Source: Nocardia sp. CDC159 (lineage in GTDB: Bacteria; Actinomycetota; Actinomycetes; Mycobacteriales; Mycobacteriaceae). Taken from it: DNA of 64,000 nucleotides. Below are positions 53,692-62,618 of the stretch, piece after piece. The stretch lies in NCBI RefSeq assembly GCF_023740735.1, contig NZ_JAMRXH010000007.1, positions 1 through 64,000 on the forward strand, in the 5' to 3' direction. The notes below the pieces were generated by a model, which had not been told where the DNA came from, searched no databases, and saw only the letters and a program-made list of their open reading frames with translations. Position 1 is the stretch's first letter. Every line of letters starts with the position of its first letter. The position numbers and the translations under genes were made by a program.

Positions 53692-54432
53692 TCAGCGGCC
53701 CTCCGGCTCGATGATGTCGAGCATGAGGATGCCGGGCCGCCCGTCTCGAGTCGGCCACTGCAACAACACCTCTCGCAGCACGATCTCGCGCCCGGCGTGC
53801 GGCTGCCACAACCGCCGGTACGGGGTCGGCCGCGCGGAGTGCACCACACCCGCCTGCCACAGCTGCCGGAATTCCGGAATGTGCTGCACCGTCGCCAGGA
53901 CTTCGGCGGCGGGTTCGCGACAGCCCGGCCGCGCCGCGTAGTCGCGGAACAACCCCGCCATGATCGTGGCCTCGCGCCGCCAGACGCGGTGCACGAGTTT
54001 GGCGCGCGGGTCACCGAACCACCACTGCAGCATGTTGGGTGCCTCGAGCAGGCCCGGCCACAGTCGGCGGAACGGGGTGTTGGCGGTGGTGATCCGCCAG
54101 TCCTGCACGCGGGCGGCCGCATGCGGCGCCAGCGCCTCCAACATGTCGGGCAGTTCGCCATCGGAAATGGGCGCATCGGCGGTGGGCCCCGGGCGACCGG
54201 CCAGCACGAGCATATGGCGGTGCTCGGCCGGGGAGAGCTGGAACGCCTTGGCGAACGAGTCGAGCACCTGCGCACCGGGATTCGTCTTACCGCCGTGCTC
54301 GATCTGCCGGACATAGCCCAGGCTGGTATGCGTCCGCTCCGCCAGCTCCTTCTGCGTCCACTCCCGTTGTTCTCGGCGGACCTTCACAAATTCGGCCAGC
54401 GTCGGCAGTGGCAGCGCGGCATTGCCCGGCAC
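53692..54432 (-). CDS. XRE-family regulator with MmyB-like ligand domain
   Basis: The 246-residue protein has an N-terminal Cro/C1-type helix-turn-helix (about 10-68, LAEFVKVRREQREWTQKELAE followed by SLGYVRQIEHG) and a PAS-like MmyB/MLTR ligand-binding domain (about 90-240, with DWRITTANTPFRRLWPG and PGCREPAAEVLATVQ). Related regulators bind fatty-acyl ligands. The GTG at 54432 is supported by GAGGAG 7 nt upstream. GGTACC boxes upstream may be its own operator. Confidence 0.88.
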   Translation of the reverse strand: MPGNAALPLPTLAEFVKVRREQREWTQKELAERTHTSLGYVRQIEHGGKTNPGAQVLDSFAKAFQLSPAEHRHMLVLAGRPGPTADAPISDGELPDMLEALAPHAAARVQDWRITTANTPFRRLWPGLLEAPNMLQWWFGDPRAKLVHRVWRREATIMAGLFRDYAARPGCREPAAEVLATVQHIPEFRQLWQAGVVHSARPTPYRRLWQPHAGREIVLREVLLQWPTRDGRPGILMLDIIEPEGR

Positions 54433-54467
54433 TCGAACTCTCCTCGGATTCCTGCATGTGTTGCATT

Positions 54468-54507
54468 GGTGGTACCAGGTGCGCCGGTACCACCGAACAG
54501 GGGTACC
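54468..54507 (-). promoter_or_regulatory. Three phased GGTACC boxes upstream of the XRE gene
   Basis: GGTACC occurs at 54471-54476, 54486-54491 and 54502-54507, spaced 15 and 16 nt. The first two belong to a perfect dyad, GGTGGTACC (54468-54476) and GGTACCACC (54486-54494). This is likely the autoregulatory operator of the XRE protein, 36-75 nt before its start. Confidence 0.55.
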
Positions 54508-54734
54508 GCAGTGCGTTGCCCGGCCGCCCCGTGGGTGTTGTGATCGTGGGGAGCCTTTCGTACCGGTCACAAAGCACCCGGCCCGCCGCTTCGGGCCGTT
54601 CCGACGTGGGTGACCGACTCGCCGGAGGGGAGAGCCGGTCGCCCTCCTCGGTGTGGCGGCGGCGGCCGCGTTCCCAGAACCCGGCCGTCGCCGGCACGCC
54701 GCTGGGAGCGCCATCGAAAACTCGTTGTCCCACA

Positions 54735-54812
54735 ATGCGCGGCGGGTGTACCGTCCTCGCCGTGCAGTGCGCTGGATACACCACGACGCCGGAAGACGTC
54801 CCGGCGCGCTGA
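54735..54812 (+). CDS. Threonine-rich leader peptide of the ThrRS-like gene
   Basis: ATG 54735 opens 25 codons ending TGA 54810-54812. The frame contains ACC at codon 6 and three consecutive Thr codons (ACC ACG ACG, codons 16-18) within G-Y-T-T-T-P. The stop precedes a perfect GC hairpin by 12 nt and a ThrRS-like gene by 77 nt. A ribosome stalling at scarce Thr-tRNA would sit over the stem GGTGTA/TACACC and change folding downstream. No ribosome-binding site is clear, so translation may be leaderless. The arrangement fits an attenuation peptide. Confidence 0.6.
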   Translation: MRGGCTVLAVQCAGYTTTPEDVPAR

Positions 54813-54824
54813 ATCCTGTTCGAT

Positions 54825-54881
54825 CGAGGCCCCGGGCGGATGCCCGGGGCCTCGTCGCGTGGTTATCCGCCTCCTGGGAGG
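54825..54881 (+). terminator. Attenuator hairpin plus Shine-Dalgarno hairpin before the ThrRS-like gene
   Basis: CGAGGCCCCGGGC (54825-54837) pairs perfectly with GCCCGGGGCCTCG (54842-54854) around GGAT. Further down, CCTC (54870-54873) can fold onto GAGG (54878-54881), part of the ribosome-binding site. There is no T tract, so control could be at termination or at translation. Confidence 0.65.
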
Positions 54882-54889
54882 AGACCACC

Positions 54890-56104
54890 GTGTTCGACCA
54901 TCGCAAGCTCGGCCGGGAGCTGAATCTGTTCGATACCGACCCGCTGATCGGGGCCGGGTTGCCGTACTGGCTGCCCGACGGCGCGATCGTGCGTCAGAGT
55001 CTCGAGGAGTACATCCGGACCGTGGAGCGGCGGGCCGGTTATCGGCATGTGTACTCACCGGTGCTCGGCAAGCGTGAGCTGTACGAGATATCCGGGCACT
55101 GGGCGCATTACGACGACGATATGTATCCGCCAATGGTTGTCGGCGGGGAGCAGGTGGTGCTGCGCCCCAGTCTGTGCCCGCATCACGCGGTCATGTATCG
55201 GTCCCGCGCGCGCAGTTATCGCGAACTGCCGTTGCGGATGGCCGAGCTCGGGGCGATGTACCGCTCCGAATTGTCCGGCGCACTGGGCGGATTGAATCGG
55301 GCGCGCTGTATTCACCTCAACGACGCGCACATCTTCTGCACCCTGGATCAGGTCGCCGACGAGGCCGCCGCGGCGCTGGCGCTGATCGAGTCCGCGTACC
55401 GGGCCATGGGAATCGAAGCCGCGCGCTATCGCCTGTCGCTGCCCGGTCCGGGCGGGAAATACGTTGCCGCGCCGGACATGTGGCAGCGCGCGAGCCGGGT
55501 CCTGACCGAGGTGCTCGACCGGTCCGGGCTGGCCTACGAGGAGGGAGCGGGCGAGGCCGCGTTCTACGGACCGAAGATCGATATCCAGGTGAGTGATCAC
55601 GCCGGTCGCGAATCGACCCTGTCCACCGTGCAGGTGGACTTCCATCAGCCCGAGCGGTTCGACCTGCGCTACATCGGCGCGGACGGTGCGAAGCACCGCC
55701 CGGTCATGGTGCATCGCAGCATCATCGGCAGCGTCGAACGGGCCGTCGCCCACCTGATCGAACGCCACGGCGGCGCGTTCCCCGCCTGGCTGGCGCCGCT
55801 TCAGGTGGCGGTGCTGCCGGTCTCGGCGGCCGAGCACCTCGCCGCGGTGGACCTCCGCGAGCGCTGCCTGGCCGCGGGACTGCGCGCCCAGGTCCTGGAC
55901 GCGTCGGCCAGCCTCGGCGCGCGGGTGCGCGAAACTCGTTCGGTGCCCTATCAATTCATCCTCGGCCCGGCCGAGACCGCGCACGGCGAGGTGGCCATCC
56001 GGCTGCGCGACGGCCGCCGCCTGCCCGCCCGGAACGCACCCGAGGCGGTGGCCCGCGTCCGGGCGCTGGTCGAGAGCCACAGCATCCGCCTGTGGGACGA
56101 CTGA
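54890..56104 (+). CDS. Short threonyl-tRNA synthetase paralogue without TGS and editing domains
   Basis: The 404-residue class II synthetase corresponds to the catalytic core (about 1-300) and anticodon-binding domain (about 302-400) of ThrRS. The roughly 240-residue TGS and editing modules of full-length ThrRS are absent. The active-site zinc ligands are kept (C96 in RPSLCPHH, H147 in NDAHIFC, H275 in VMVHRS), as are motif 2 R125 and motif 3 SVER. It should therefore charge Thr without proofreading in cis. GTG 54890 follows GGGAGGAG. Paralogues of this kind are known in antibiotic self-resistance and as housekeeping duplicates. Its leader suggests threonine control. Confidence 0.85.
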   Translation: MFDHRKLGRELNLFDTDPLIGAGLPYWLPDGAIVRQSLEEYIRTVERRAGYRHVYSPVLGKRELYEISGHWAHYDDDMYPPMVVGGEQVVLRPSLCPHHAVMYRSRARSYRELPLRMAELGAMYRSELSGALGGLNRARCIHLNDAHIFCTLDQVADEAAAALALIESAYRAMGIEAARYRLSLPGPGGKYVAAPDMWQRASRVLTEVLDRSGLAYEEGAGEAAFYGPKIDIQVSDHAGRESTLSTVQVDFHQPERFDLRYIGADGAKHRPVMVHRSIIGSVERAVAHLIERHGGAFPAWLAPLQVAVLPVSAAEHLAAVDLRERCLAAGLRAQVLDASASLGARVRETRSVPYQFILGPAETAHGEVAIRLRDGRRLPARNAPEAVARVRALVESHSIRLWDD

Positions 56105-56114
56105 TCACCGTGGC

Positions 56115-56171
56115 CGTGCGGTACCACTCCCGCACGACCGTCGACCACTGTCCGACCCGACTCATCGGGTC
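56115..56171. terminator. Two hairpins between the ThrRS-like and EEP genes
   Basis: CGTGCGG (56115-56121) pairs with CCGCACG (56130-56136), and GACCCG (56154-56159) with CGGGTC (56166-56171). They lie between convergent stops and may end transcription on both sides. Confidence 0.5.
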
Positions 56172-56192
56172 AGCTCATGGGCGAGTGCCCGG

Positions 56193-57197
56193 TCACCACC
56201 ACTGCAGCGGATTCAGCTCCGTGACCAGCGCGGCATGATCGGAGTAGAAGACGCCGGGACCGTGCTGTGGCATGCGCCGATCGATCAGGCGTGCCGAGCG
56301 GATGTCGAGCTGACCGCGGGCGAAGATGAAGTCGATGCGCTGCGGGGTGATCATCTTCTCGCTGGGCAGCGGACTCCAGGTGCTGCCCGGCGCGGCGCAG
56401 ACATCCGGTTGGGCGGCGCGATAGGTGTCGACGAAGCCCGCCCGGGTGATGGCGGCGGTGGTCCGCAGGGGATAGCTCAGGCCGAAGTGGTTCGGGCAAT
56501 TCGCCTGGGCCTGAGTCCAATCCGCGGCGGGGGCAGTATTGAAGTCGCCACCGAGCAGCACCGGTGCGCCGTTGCCACCCAGCATCTTCGGCAGCTGGTT
56601 GTCGAGGATGTCGGTCATGGCCCGGGTCTGGGCGCGGTCGGCCTGCACCACCGCGTCGACCGAGTGCCGGGGCGCTCGACCGTCGCGCCGGTCCGCCGCG
56701 TTCTCGTCCATCAGATACCCGTTCCACGGGTTGGTGTAGGGCAGCCATACGGCGAACAGATTCAGCTCACCGCCGCGTGGCAGCCGGACCCGGACACCAC
56801 CGAGATTGAAGTCGGTGACCGTGCCGCCCTGCGGCTTCGGATAGGTGGCGACGACCTCGTAGCGGGTGAAGATCCACAGGTTGTCCGATCCAGCCGCGCC
56901 GCCGGTGATGCGAATTCCGTTGTAGCGGCCCTTGTTCGCGCGTTTGGTCAGCGCGTCGGTGATGGTCTGGCCGGAGCCGTAGGTCTCCACCGCGAAGAAG
57001 ACGTCCGGCCGCACGTCGACCACCTGATCCAGCAGTTGCGGCAGATTCGCCGCTGACGGCTCACGGCCGCCGTGCAGAATGTTCCAGGACAGTACGCGCA
57101 CGCCGGTGTCATCATCGGCCCCAGCCATCGCCGGGAAACCGGCGGCGAGGGTCAGCACCGTCAACAGCAGGGTGAGCAGTGCCTTGGGTAATCGCAT
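56193..57197 (-). CDS. Secreted endonuclease/exonuclease/phosphatase-family protein
   Basis: The 334-residue protein has a signal peptide (ALLTLLLTVLTLAAGFPAMA) and an EEP (DNase I-like) fold: SWNILHGGRE with the metal Asn, FFAVETYG with the metal Glu, LLGGDFNTAP with the catalytic Asp-Asn pair, RIDFIF and YSDHAALV with the final Asp-His. All catalytic positions are present. It could be an extracellular nuclease or a sphingomyelinase-like phosphodiesterase. ATG 57197 gives a normal Sec signal. Confidence 0.88.
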   Translation of the reverse strand: MRLPKALLTLLLTVLTLAAGFPAMAGADDDTGVRVLSWNILHGGREPSAANLPQLLDQVVDVRPDVFFAVETYGSGQTITDALTKRANKGRYNGIRITGGAAGSDNLWIFTRYEVVATYPKPQGGTVTDFNLGGVRVRLPRGGELNLFAVWLPYTNPWNGYLMDENAADRRDGRAPRHSVDAVVQADRAQTRAMTDILDNQLPKMLGGNGAPVLLGGDFNTAPAADWTQAQANCPNHFGLSYPLRTTAAITRAGFVDTYRAAQPDVCAAPGSTWSPLPSEKMITPQRIDFIFARGQLDIRSARLIDRRMPQHGPGVFYSDHAALVTELNPLQWW

Positions 57198-57363
57198 GCT
57201 CGAACTCCGTTCCGATCGGAAACACTTGGGGGCAGGCGATATTGGCAGTGTCGGGTGACGGGAAGGTGACGATCACGCGAATCCAGTCGGGGGCTTCGGT
57301 CCCTTGTCTCGGGTCGCACGGTCTGCTGTGATGTCCTGACCCAAAGTTGAAAGTAGAACCACC

Positions 57364-58128
57364 ATGATGTCCGCTCTGTGGATCATCCTCCCCTACAGCG
57401 CATTTGCCTGCTTCGCGCTGGGACATCTGTGGCGCTACCGGTACGACCGGTTCGGCCGGCCCGAACCGGGGCCGGACGCCGGGCGGCTGGAGCGCTTGGG
57501 GCCCAACCTGTTTCGCATCGGCGTCGCCGGTGCCGTGCTGGCCCGGACGACCGATATGCTCGCCGCGCGGCCCGGCCCGCACACCTGGATCCATACCGCG
57601 GTCACGGTCGTCGAACTGGCCGCCCAGCCGCTGGCGATTCTGGGCGCGCTGCTGCTGATCGTGCCGCCGCTCATCACGGCCGTACCGCGTTCCAGGGTCA
57701 GCTGGCTGGACCGCTGCACGCTGCCGGTGCTCGCGGCCGTCGCGCTGTCCCGGGTCGCCATCACCTTCGCGGCCGGGCCCGGCGCGGGCGAAAACCTCAT
57801 CGAGGACACGCTTTTCGTCTGGTTCCGATCGCTGTTCACCCCGCATCCAACCGCCGAGACGATGCTGCACGCGCCCCCGATGTTCCAGGCGCGGGGGCTC
57901 ATCCTGCTGCTGCTCATCGCCATCTGGCCCTACACCCGGCTCGGTGGCACCTTTGCCGGGCCGCTGGTCCGGCTGGCGCACCGACTCGCCGCCGAACATC
58001 GACTGCCGCAGCGTTTTCCGGTCCGGGCGCGGGTCTGGACGGGCCCTCGCCCCGTCGCCGGCGCCGGGCGGTCGGCCGGCCGGTTTCCCGACATGCAAGC
58101 GGGCCCCGGACGGGGTAACAGCATTTAA
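57364..58128 (+). CDS. NarI-like membrane protein lacking haem ligands
   Basis: The 254-residue protein has five transmembrane helices and starts ALWIILPYSAFACFALGHLWRYRYD, the standard opening of nitrate reductase gamma subunits. In NLFRIGVAGAVLAR (48-61) the two His ligands of NarI (H56 and H66 in E. coli) are both Arg. The late ligand H205 aligns with Arg in MFQARG; only the equivalent of H187 (in FTPHP) seems kept. It cannot bind two b haems as NarI does. No narGHJ genes are nearby. It ends in a basic Pro/Arg tail. Its role is unknown. Confidence 0.78.
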   Translation: MMSALWIILPYSAFACFALGHLWRYRYDRFGRPEPGPDAGRLERLGPNLFRIGVAGAVLARTTDMLAARPGPHTWIHTAVTVVELAAQPLAILGALLLIVPPLITAVPRSRVSWLDRCTLPVLAAVALSRVAITFAAGPGAGENLIEDTLFVWFRSLFTPHPTAETMLHAPPMFQARGLILLLLIAIWPYTRLGGTFAGPLVRLAHRLAAEHRLPQRFPVRARVWTGPRPVAGAGRSAGRFPDMQAGPGRGNSI

Positions 58129-58403
58129 CGAGCAATTGACCTTCCAGGTTTGAGCCGGGGGCCGTCGGGGTACCGGAATCCGGCGCTGACCGGGGGTATG
58201 CGACGCGCCGGGAGACACGCGAGCGACGCTGGGGAATTTACATTGCGCCTAAGGTGCCGACGGCGCATGTTCCGTTATCGTTCATCTCACTGTCCGAAGC
58301 TGCTGCTGGCGCGCCAGGGCTGGTACGTCGATCCGGAGCGTTTGGGACCGGCACGCTAACCTGCCCGAACGTGGCCGAGACCGTCCCGAAAGATCGAGGG
58401 AAC

Positions 58404-59081
58404 GTGCCTGCACCCGTTACTCTCACCGGCCGCCTGGTGCGGCTGGAACCGATTGCGCCGCACCATGTTCCGGGGCTCGCCGAGGCGAGCGCCGGGGATC
58501 GCGACGCCTTTGCCTTCACCCCGGTTCCGCGTGGGTTGGACGAGGCCGCCGAGTACGTCGCACATGCGGTGGCCGGACATGCCGCCGGTACCGCGCTGGC
58601 CTTCGCCATCGTCTCCGCAACCGACAACCGCGTGCTGGGCTCGACGCGATTCACCCGCTTCGACTACTGGCAGGGCCCGGTCGTCTGGCCCCTCGTGCAC
58701 GGCCTGCCCAGCGGCGATCCGCTGCTGGCGGTGCCCGACGCCGCCGAGATCGGCAATACCTGGCTGTCCCCGCAGGCTCGCGGCTCGGGGGCCAACCTCG
58801 AGTCCAAGCTGCTGCTGCTCGCACACGCCTTCGAGGTCTGGCGAGTCCGACGGATCGCCATGCGCGCCGATATGCGAAACCTACGCTCGCGCATGGCTAT
58901 CGAGCGCCTGGGCGCCACCAGCGACGGCGTCCGCCGGGCACACTCCCGGGGTCTGGACGGCGAGATTCGCAGCACGGCGTTCTACTCGATCCTGGACGAG
59001 GAGTGGCCCGCGGTGCGGGCGACCATCGAGGCTCAGCTCGTGACCAGCGGGCGGGCCGGTGGCCGGTTGCTGAACGCGTGA
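58404..59081 (+). CDS. GNAT-family N-acetyltransferase (RimJ/RimL type)
   Basis: The 225-residue acetyltransferase has the RimJ/RimL arrangement: an early TGRLVRLEPIAPHHVPGL, then FAIVSATDNRVLGSTRF, and the acetyl-CoA-binding WLSPQARGSGANLESKLLLLAHAF, followed by RIAMRADMRNLRSRMAIERLGA. The usual Q/RxxGxG/A loop reads ARGSGAN. The substrate may be a protein N-terminus or a small amine. GTG 58404 with GAGG upstream is preferred over GTG 58371. The 275-bp gap before it shows only an AT-richer promoter-like part near 58230-58290. Confidence 0.85.
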   Translation: MPAPVTLTGRLVRLEPIAPHHVPGLAEASAGDRDAFAFTPVPRGLDEAAEYVAHAVAGHAAGTALAFAIVSATDNRVLGSTRFTRFDYWQGPVVWPLVHGLPSGDPLLAVPDAAEIGNTWLSPQARGSGANLESKLLLLAHAFEVWRVRRIAMRADMRNLRSRMAIERLGATSDGVRRAHSRGLDGEIRSTAFYSILDEEWPAVRATIEAQLVTSGRAGGRLLNA

Positions 59082-59100
59082 TTTCGGCGGATCGGGCTCT

Positions 59101-59219
59101 TATACTTCGAGGAGTATCGGTCGGATGCCGGGGAGATCGGTCCGAGTCGGGTGACCCGGCGTTCGGCATACTTCGGACCTGTATGCGCTGATCGCGGGAG
59201 GGCCGGAGCTCCGGCCCTC
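59101..59219 (+). promoter_or_regulatory. -10 element and structured leader before the 171-aa gene
   Basis: A good -10 box TATACT (59101-59106) is followed by a leader with several stems: GGTCCGA with TCGGACC (about 59139-59179) and a perfect 22-nt palindrome GAGGGCCGGAG/CTCCGGCCCTC (59198-59219), then GGAGGAG before the ATG. A short ORF (ATG 59125, 9 codons) with GAGGAG upstream lies inside. The layout resembles the ThrRS-like leader in position of the last hairpin. Confidence 0.5.
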
Positions 59220-59237
59220 GTCACTGGAGGAGGCCGC

Positions 59238-59753
59238 ATGGCCGATCCGCTGCACACCAGAATCTGCCTGTCCTGCTCGACGCATGCCGGGCCGGTGGTG
59301 AGCCTGTTTCTGGTCCCCGAGCCCCGGGTTCGGGGCGCGAGCATGCTGCATCTACTCGAGCAGGCCCCGGTCACCGGGGCGCCGCGGCGCGACCCGGAAT
59401 TGGTGACCGCCGTCGAGGCGCCGCGCCTGCCGGACGTGCGGGTCCACGCGGTCGCCTTCGCGGCCGCCGACCCGGATCGGCGCGGGGTGCGCGCGGTCTT
59501 CCACGACCACTACATCGCCGACGGCCCGCTGGGCCTGGACACCGGCGATCCGGCCGAGATGGCCCGGCTGGCGCTGCTGCCCGAGCGATCGATCGGGCCG
59601 CGACGCATCGACGACTTCCAGGAGTACTCGGTGCGCCGGGCGATGCTGGCCGTCTATCGGTATTTCGGTGTGGACCAACGCATTCCGCTGATGTATCACG
59701 GTTTCGCCGACCCCGGCGGCGGCTGGCTCGCGTTGCGCACGGCCGCGGCCTGA
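59238..59753 (+). CDS. Hypothetical protein with N-terminal CxxC
   Basis: The 171-residue soluble protein has CLSC near residue 10 (RICLSCSTHAG), otherwise no recognised motif. The middle has LPDVRVHAVAFAAADPDRRGVRAVFHDHYIADG and the end GFADPGGGWLALRTA. The CxxC could hold a metal or be redox-active but lacks a second pair. GGAGGAG precedes ATG 59238 by 6 nt. It ends 3 bp from the convergent ABC operon. Confidence 0.75.
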   Translation: MADPLHTRICLSCSTHAGPVVSLFLVPEPRVRGASMLHLLEQAPVTGAPRRDPELVTAVEAPRLPDVRVHAVAFAAADPDRRGVRAVFHDHYIADGPLGLDTGDPAEMARLALLPERSIGPRRIDDFQEYSVRRAMLAVYRYFGVDQRIPLMYHGFADPGGGWLALRTAAA

Positions 59754-59755
59754 GC

Positions 59756-60706
59756 TCAGCGCGCGGTGACGAAGCCCCCGGCGACCAGCCAGTCCCGGGC
59801 GACCACGGCCGGTTCGCGGCCGTCCACGTCGACCTGCCGGTTGAGCTCGGTGATGGTCTCGTTGGTCAGCAGTCGCGAGATGGGCGCCATGATCGCGGCG
59901 ACCTCCGGATGCGCGTCGGCGAACGACTTGCGCATGACCAGGGCCGCATTGTATTTCGGGAAGAAGCCCAGATCGTCGTCGAGCAGTTTCAGGCGCAGCG
60001 CCTGGATGCGGCCGTCGGTGGCGGCGACGGATCCGAAGCGGCAGGTGCCGTTGGCGACCGCGGTGTAGACGAGCGCGTCCTGCATGATCTGCTTCTGGGC
60101 GCGGCCCGCGTCGATGCCGTATTTGCGTGCCATACCCGGGAATCCGTCCTGCCGCACGCTGAATTCGGTGCCCAGGCAGGTGTTCGCGGCATTCGGATCG
60201 GTGTTCACCAGGCGTGCGTAGTCCGAGAGCGTGGTGATGCCGCTGTCGGCGGTGGTCACCAGGGCGTAGGTGTTGTTCATCGGTGCCATCTCCGCCCACA
60301 GCATGCCGTGGGCGGCCAGATCGGCGTCGCGGACGGCCTGAAACTGCTTGTCGGCGTCCGGGATCGGCTGCTCGTTGCCGAGATAGTTGATCCAGCCGGT
60401 TCCGGTGTAGTCGTAGGCCACGTCGACCTGGCCGTGCAGCTGGGCGTCGCGCAGGCTGTTGGAGCCGGTGATGTTCGTCAGGTCGCGCACCTGGGCGCCC
60501 GCCGCGGTGAGTGCGAATTCGATCAGGTAGCCGAGGATGTTCTGTTCGGTGAAATCCTTGGAGCCCACCGTGATTCGTACCTCCTCGAGCTGTGGCACGG
60601 GCCGGATGCTGCCGGGGCCGACCCGCAGGGGCACCGCGCCACCGGCCTCCAGTCCACATCCGGCGACCAGTCCGAGGAGCAACAGCAGCAGGGGCAGTCG
60701 TCTCAT
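59756..60706 (-). CDS. Glycine betaine/choline-type substrate-binding lipoprotein
   Basis: The 316-residue binding protein is of the ProX/OpuCC/OsmX family. It has a lipoprotein signal with lipobox LVAGC (Cys near 18). Conserved blocks are ITVGSKDFTEQNILGYL, then AYDYTGTGWINYLG (aromatic cage residues) and FGSVAATDGRIQALRLKLLDDD. It captures a quaternary-ammonium osmolyte outside the membrane. Its ATG overlaps the stop of the permease gene by 4 bp. It is the last gene of a four-gene leftward operon. Confidence 0.93.
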   Translation of the reverse strand: MRRLPLLLLLLGLVAGCGLEAGGAVPLRVGPGSIRPVPQLEEVRITVGSKDFTEQNILGYLIEFALTAAGAQVRDLTNITGSNSLRDAQLHGQVDVAYDYTGTGWINYLGNEQPIPDADKQFQAVRDADLAAHGMLWAEMAPMNNTYALVTTADSGITTLSDYARLVNTDPNAANTCLGTEFSVRQDGFPGMARKYGIDAGRAQKQIMQDALVYTAVANGTCRFGSVAATDGRIQALRLKLLDDDLGFFPKYNAALVMRKSFADAHPEVAAIMAPISRLLTNETITELNRQVDVDGREPAVVARDWLVAGGFVTAR

Positions 60707-61457
60707 CGCAGCCCCCGTGGCCCGAGGAAGCGTTCGGCGAGTGCGCCGAGCCAGTCGACCAGCAGCGCCAGCGCCACCGCCAGCACCGCACCCACCCACA
60801 GTGTGATGTTGTCGCGCAGCTTGTATCCGGTATCGATGAGAATTCCCAGCCCGCCCGCGCTGACCAGGAACGACAGCGTCGCCGTGCCCACCGCCAGCAC
60901 CAGCGAGGTGCGCAGCCCGGCGAGGATGTAGGGCACGGCGAGCGGAAATTCGATGCGGCGCAGCACAGTTGCCGCCGACATGCCCTGGCCGCGCCCGGCA
61001 TCGACGAGCATCGGATCCACCTGCTGATAGCCGAGAATGGTGTTGCGCAGCACCGGCAGCAGCGCGTAGAAGGCGATCGGCGCCACGCCCACCCAGAAGC
61101 CGGTGGTTTCGGTCCACAGGTAGGTCAGTACGATCAGCCCGATCGCCGGAGCTGCCGCGCCGATATTGGCGATGCCCACGAAAACCGGTGCGAGCCTTCG
61201 ATACCCGGGCCTGGTCAGCAGGGTGCCCAGTGGCACCGCGACCACCAGCACGATCGCGATGACGGTCAGGGTGATGAGCACGTGTTGGCGGGTGGCGGTG
61301 GCGATATTGCCCGCGCTGAGGCTGGCTTGCTGGGTCGCGGTGAGCTGCCGGTCGAAGGCCCAGGCGAGTACGCCCGCCGCGGCGGCGAGCGCGAGCACGG
61401 GCTGGATCAGCAGCCGGATCCGCTCCGCCCGCTTTTCGGCACGCGGCCCCACGGTGC

Positions 61458-61461
<4 letters not shown>
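60703..61461 (-). CDS. Osmoprotectant ABC transporter permease
   Basis: The 252-residue ProW/OpuCD-type permease has five to six helices, the ATPase-docking EAA-like loop VDAGRGQGMSAATVLRRIEFPLAVP and the conserved GVAPIAFYALLPVLRNTILGY. It overlaps the ATPase gene upstream and the binding-protein gene downstream by 4 bp each. A long N-terminal helix precedes the core. Confidence 0.93.

Positions 61462-62610
<1,149 letters not shown>

Positions 62611-62618
<8 letters not shown>

Larger units (their letters stand above)
54433..54889. promoter_or_regulatory. Long divergent region: XRE operator and ThrRS-like leader
   Basis: The 457-bp region begins with an array of GGTACC boxes near the XRE gene, continues with 200 bp in which I see no gene, and ends in a roughly 155-nt leader with a Thr-rich peptide, a GC hairpin and a hairpin over the ribosome-binding site. 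Confidence 0.5.

Noticed and set aside
54468..54510. Possible T-box riboswitch because of GGTGGTACC
   Set aside because: The word resembles the T-box core but is part of a symmetric dyad next to the XRE gene, about 400 nt from the ThrRS-like gene, and no specifier loop or tRNA-pairing bulge follows.
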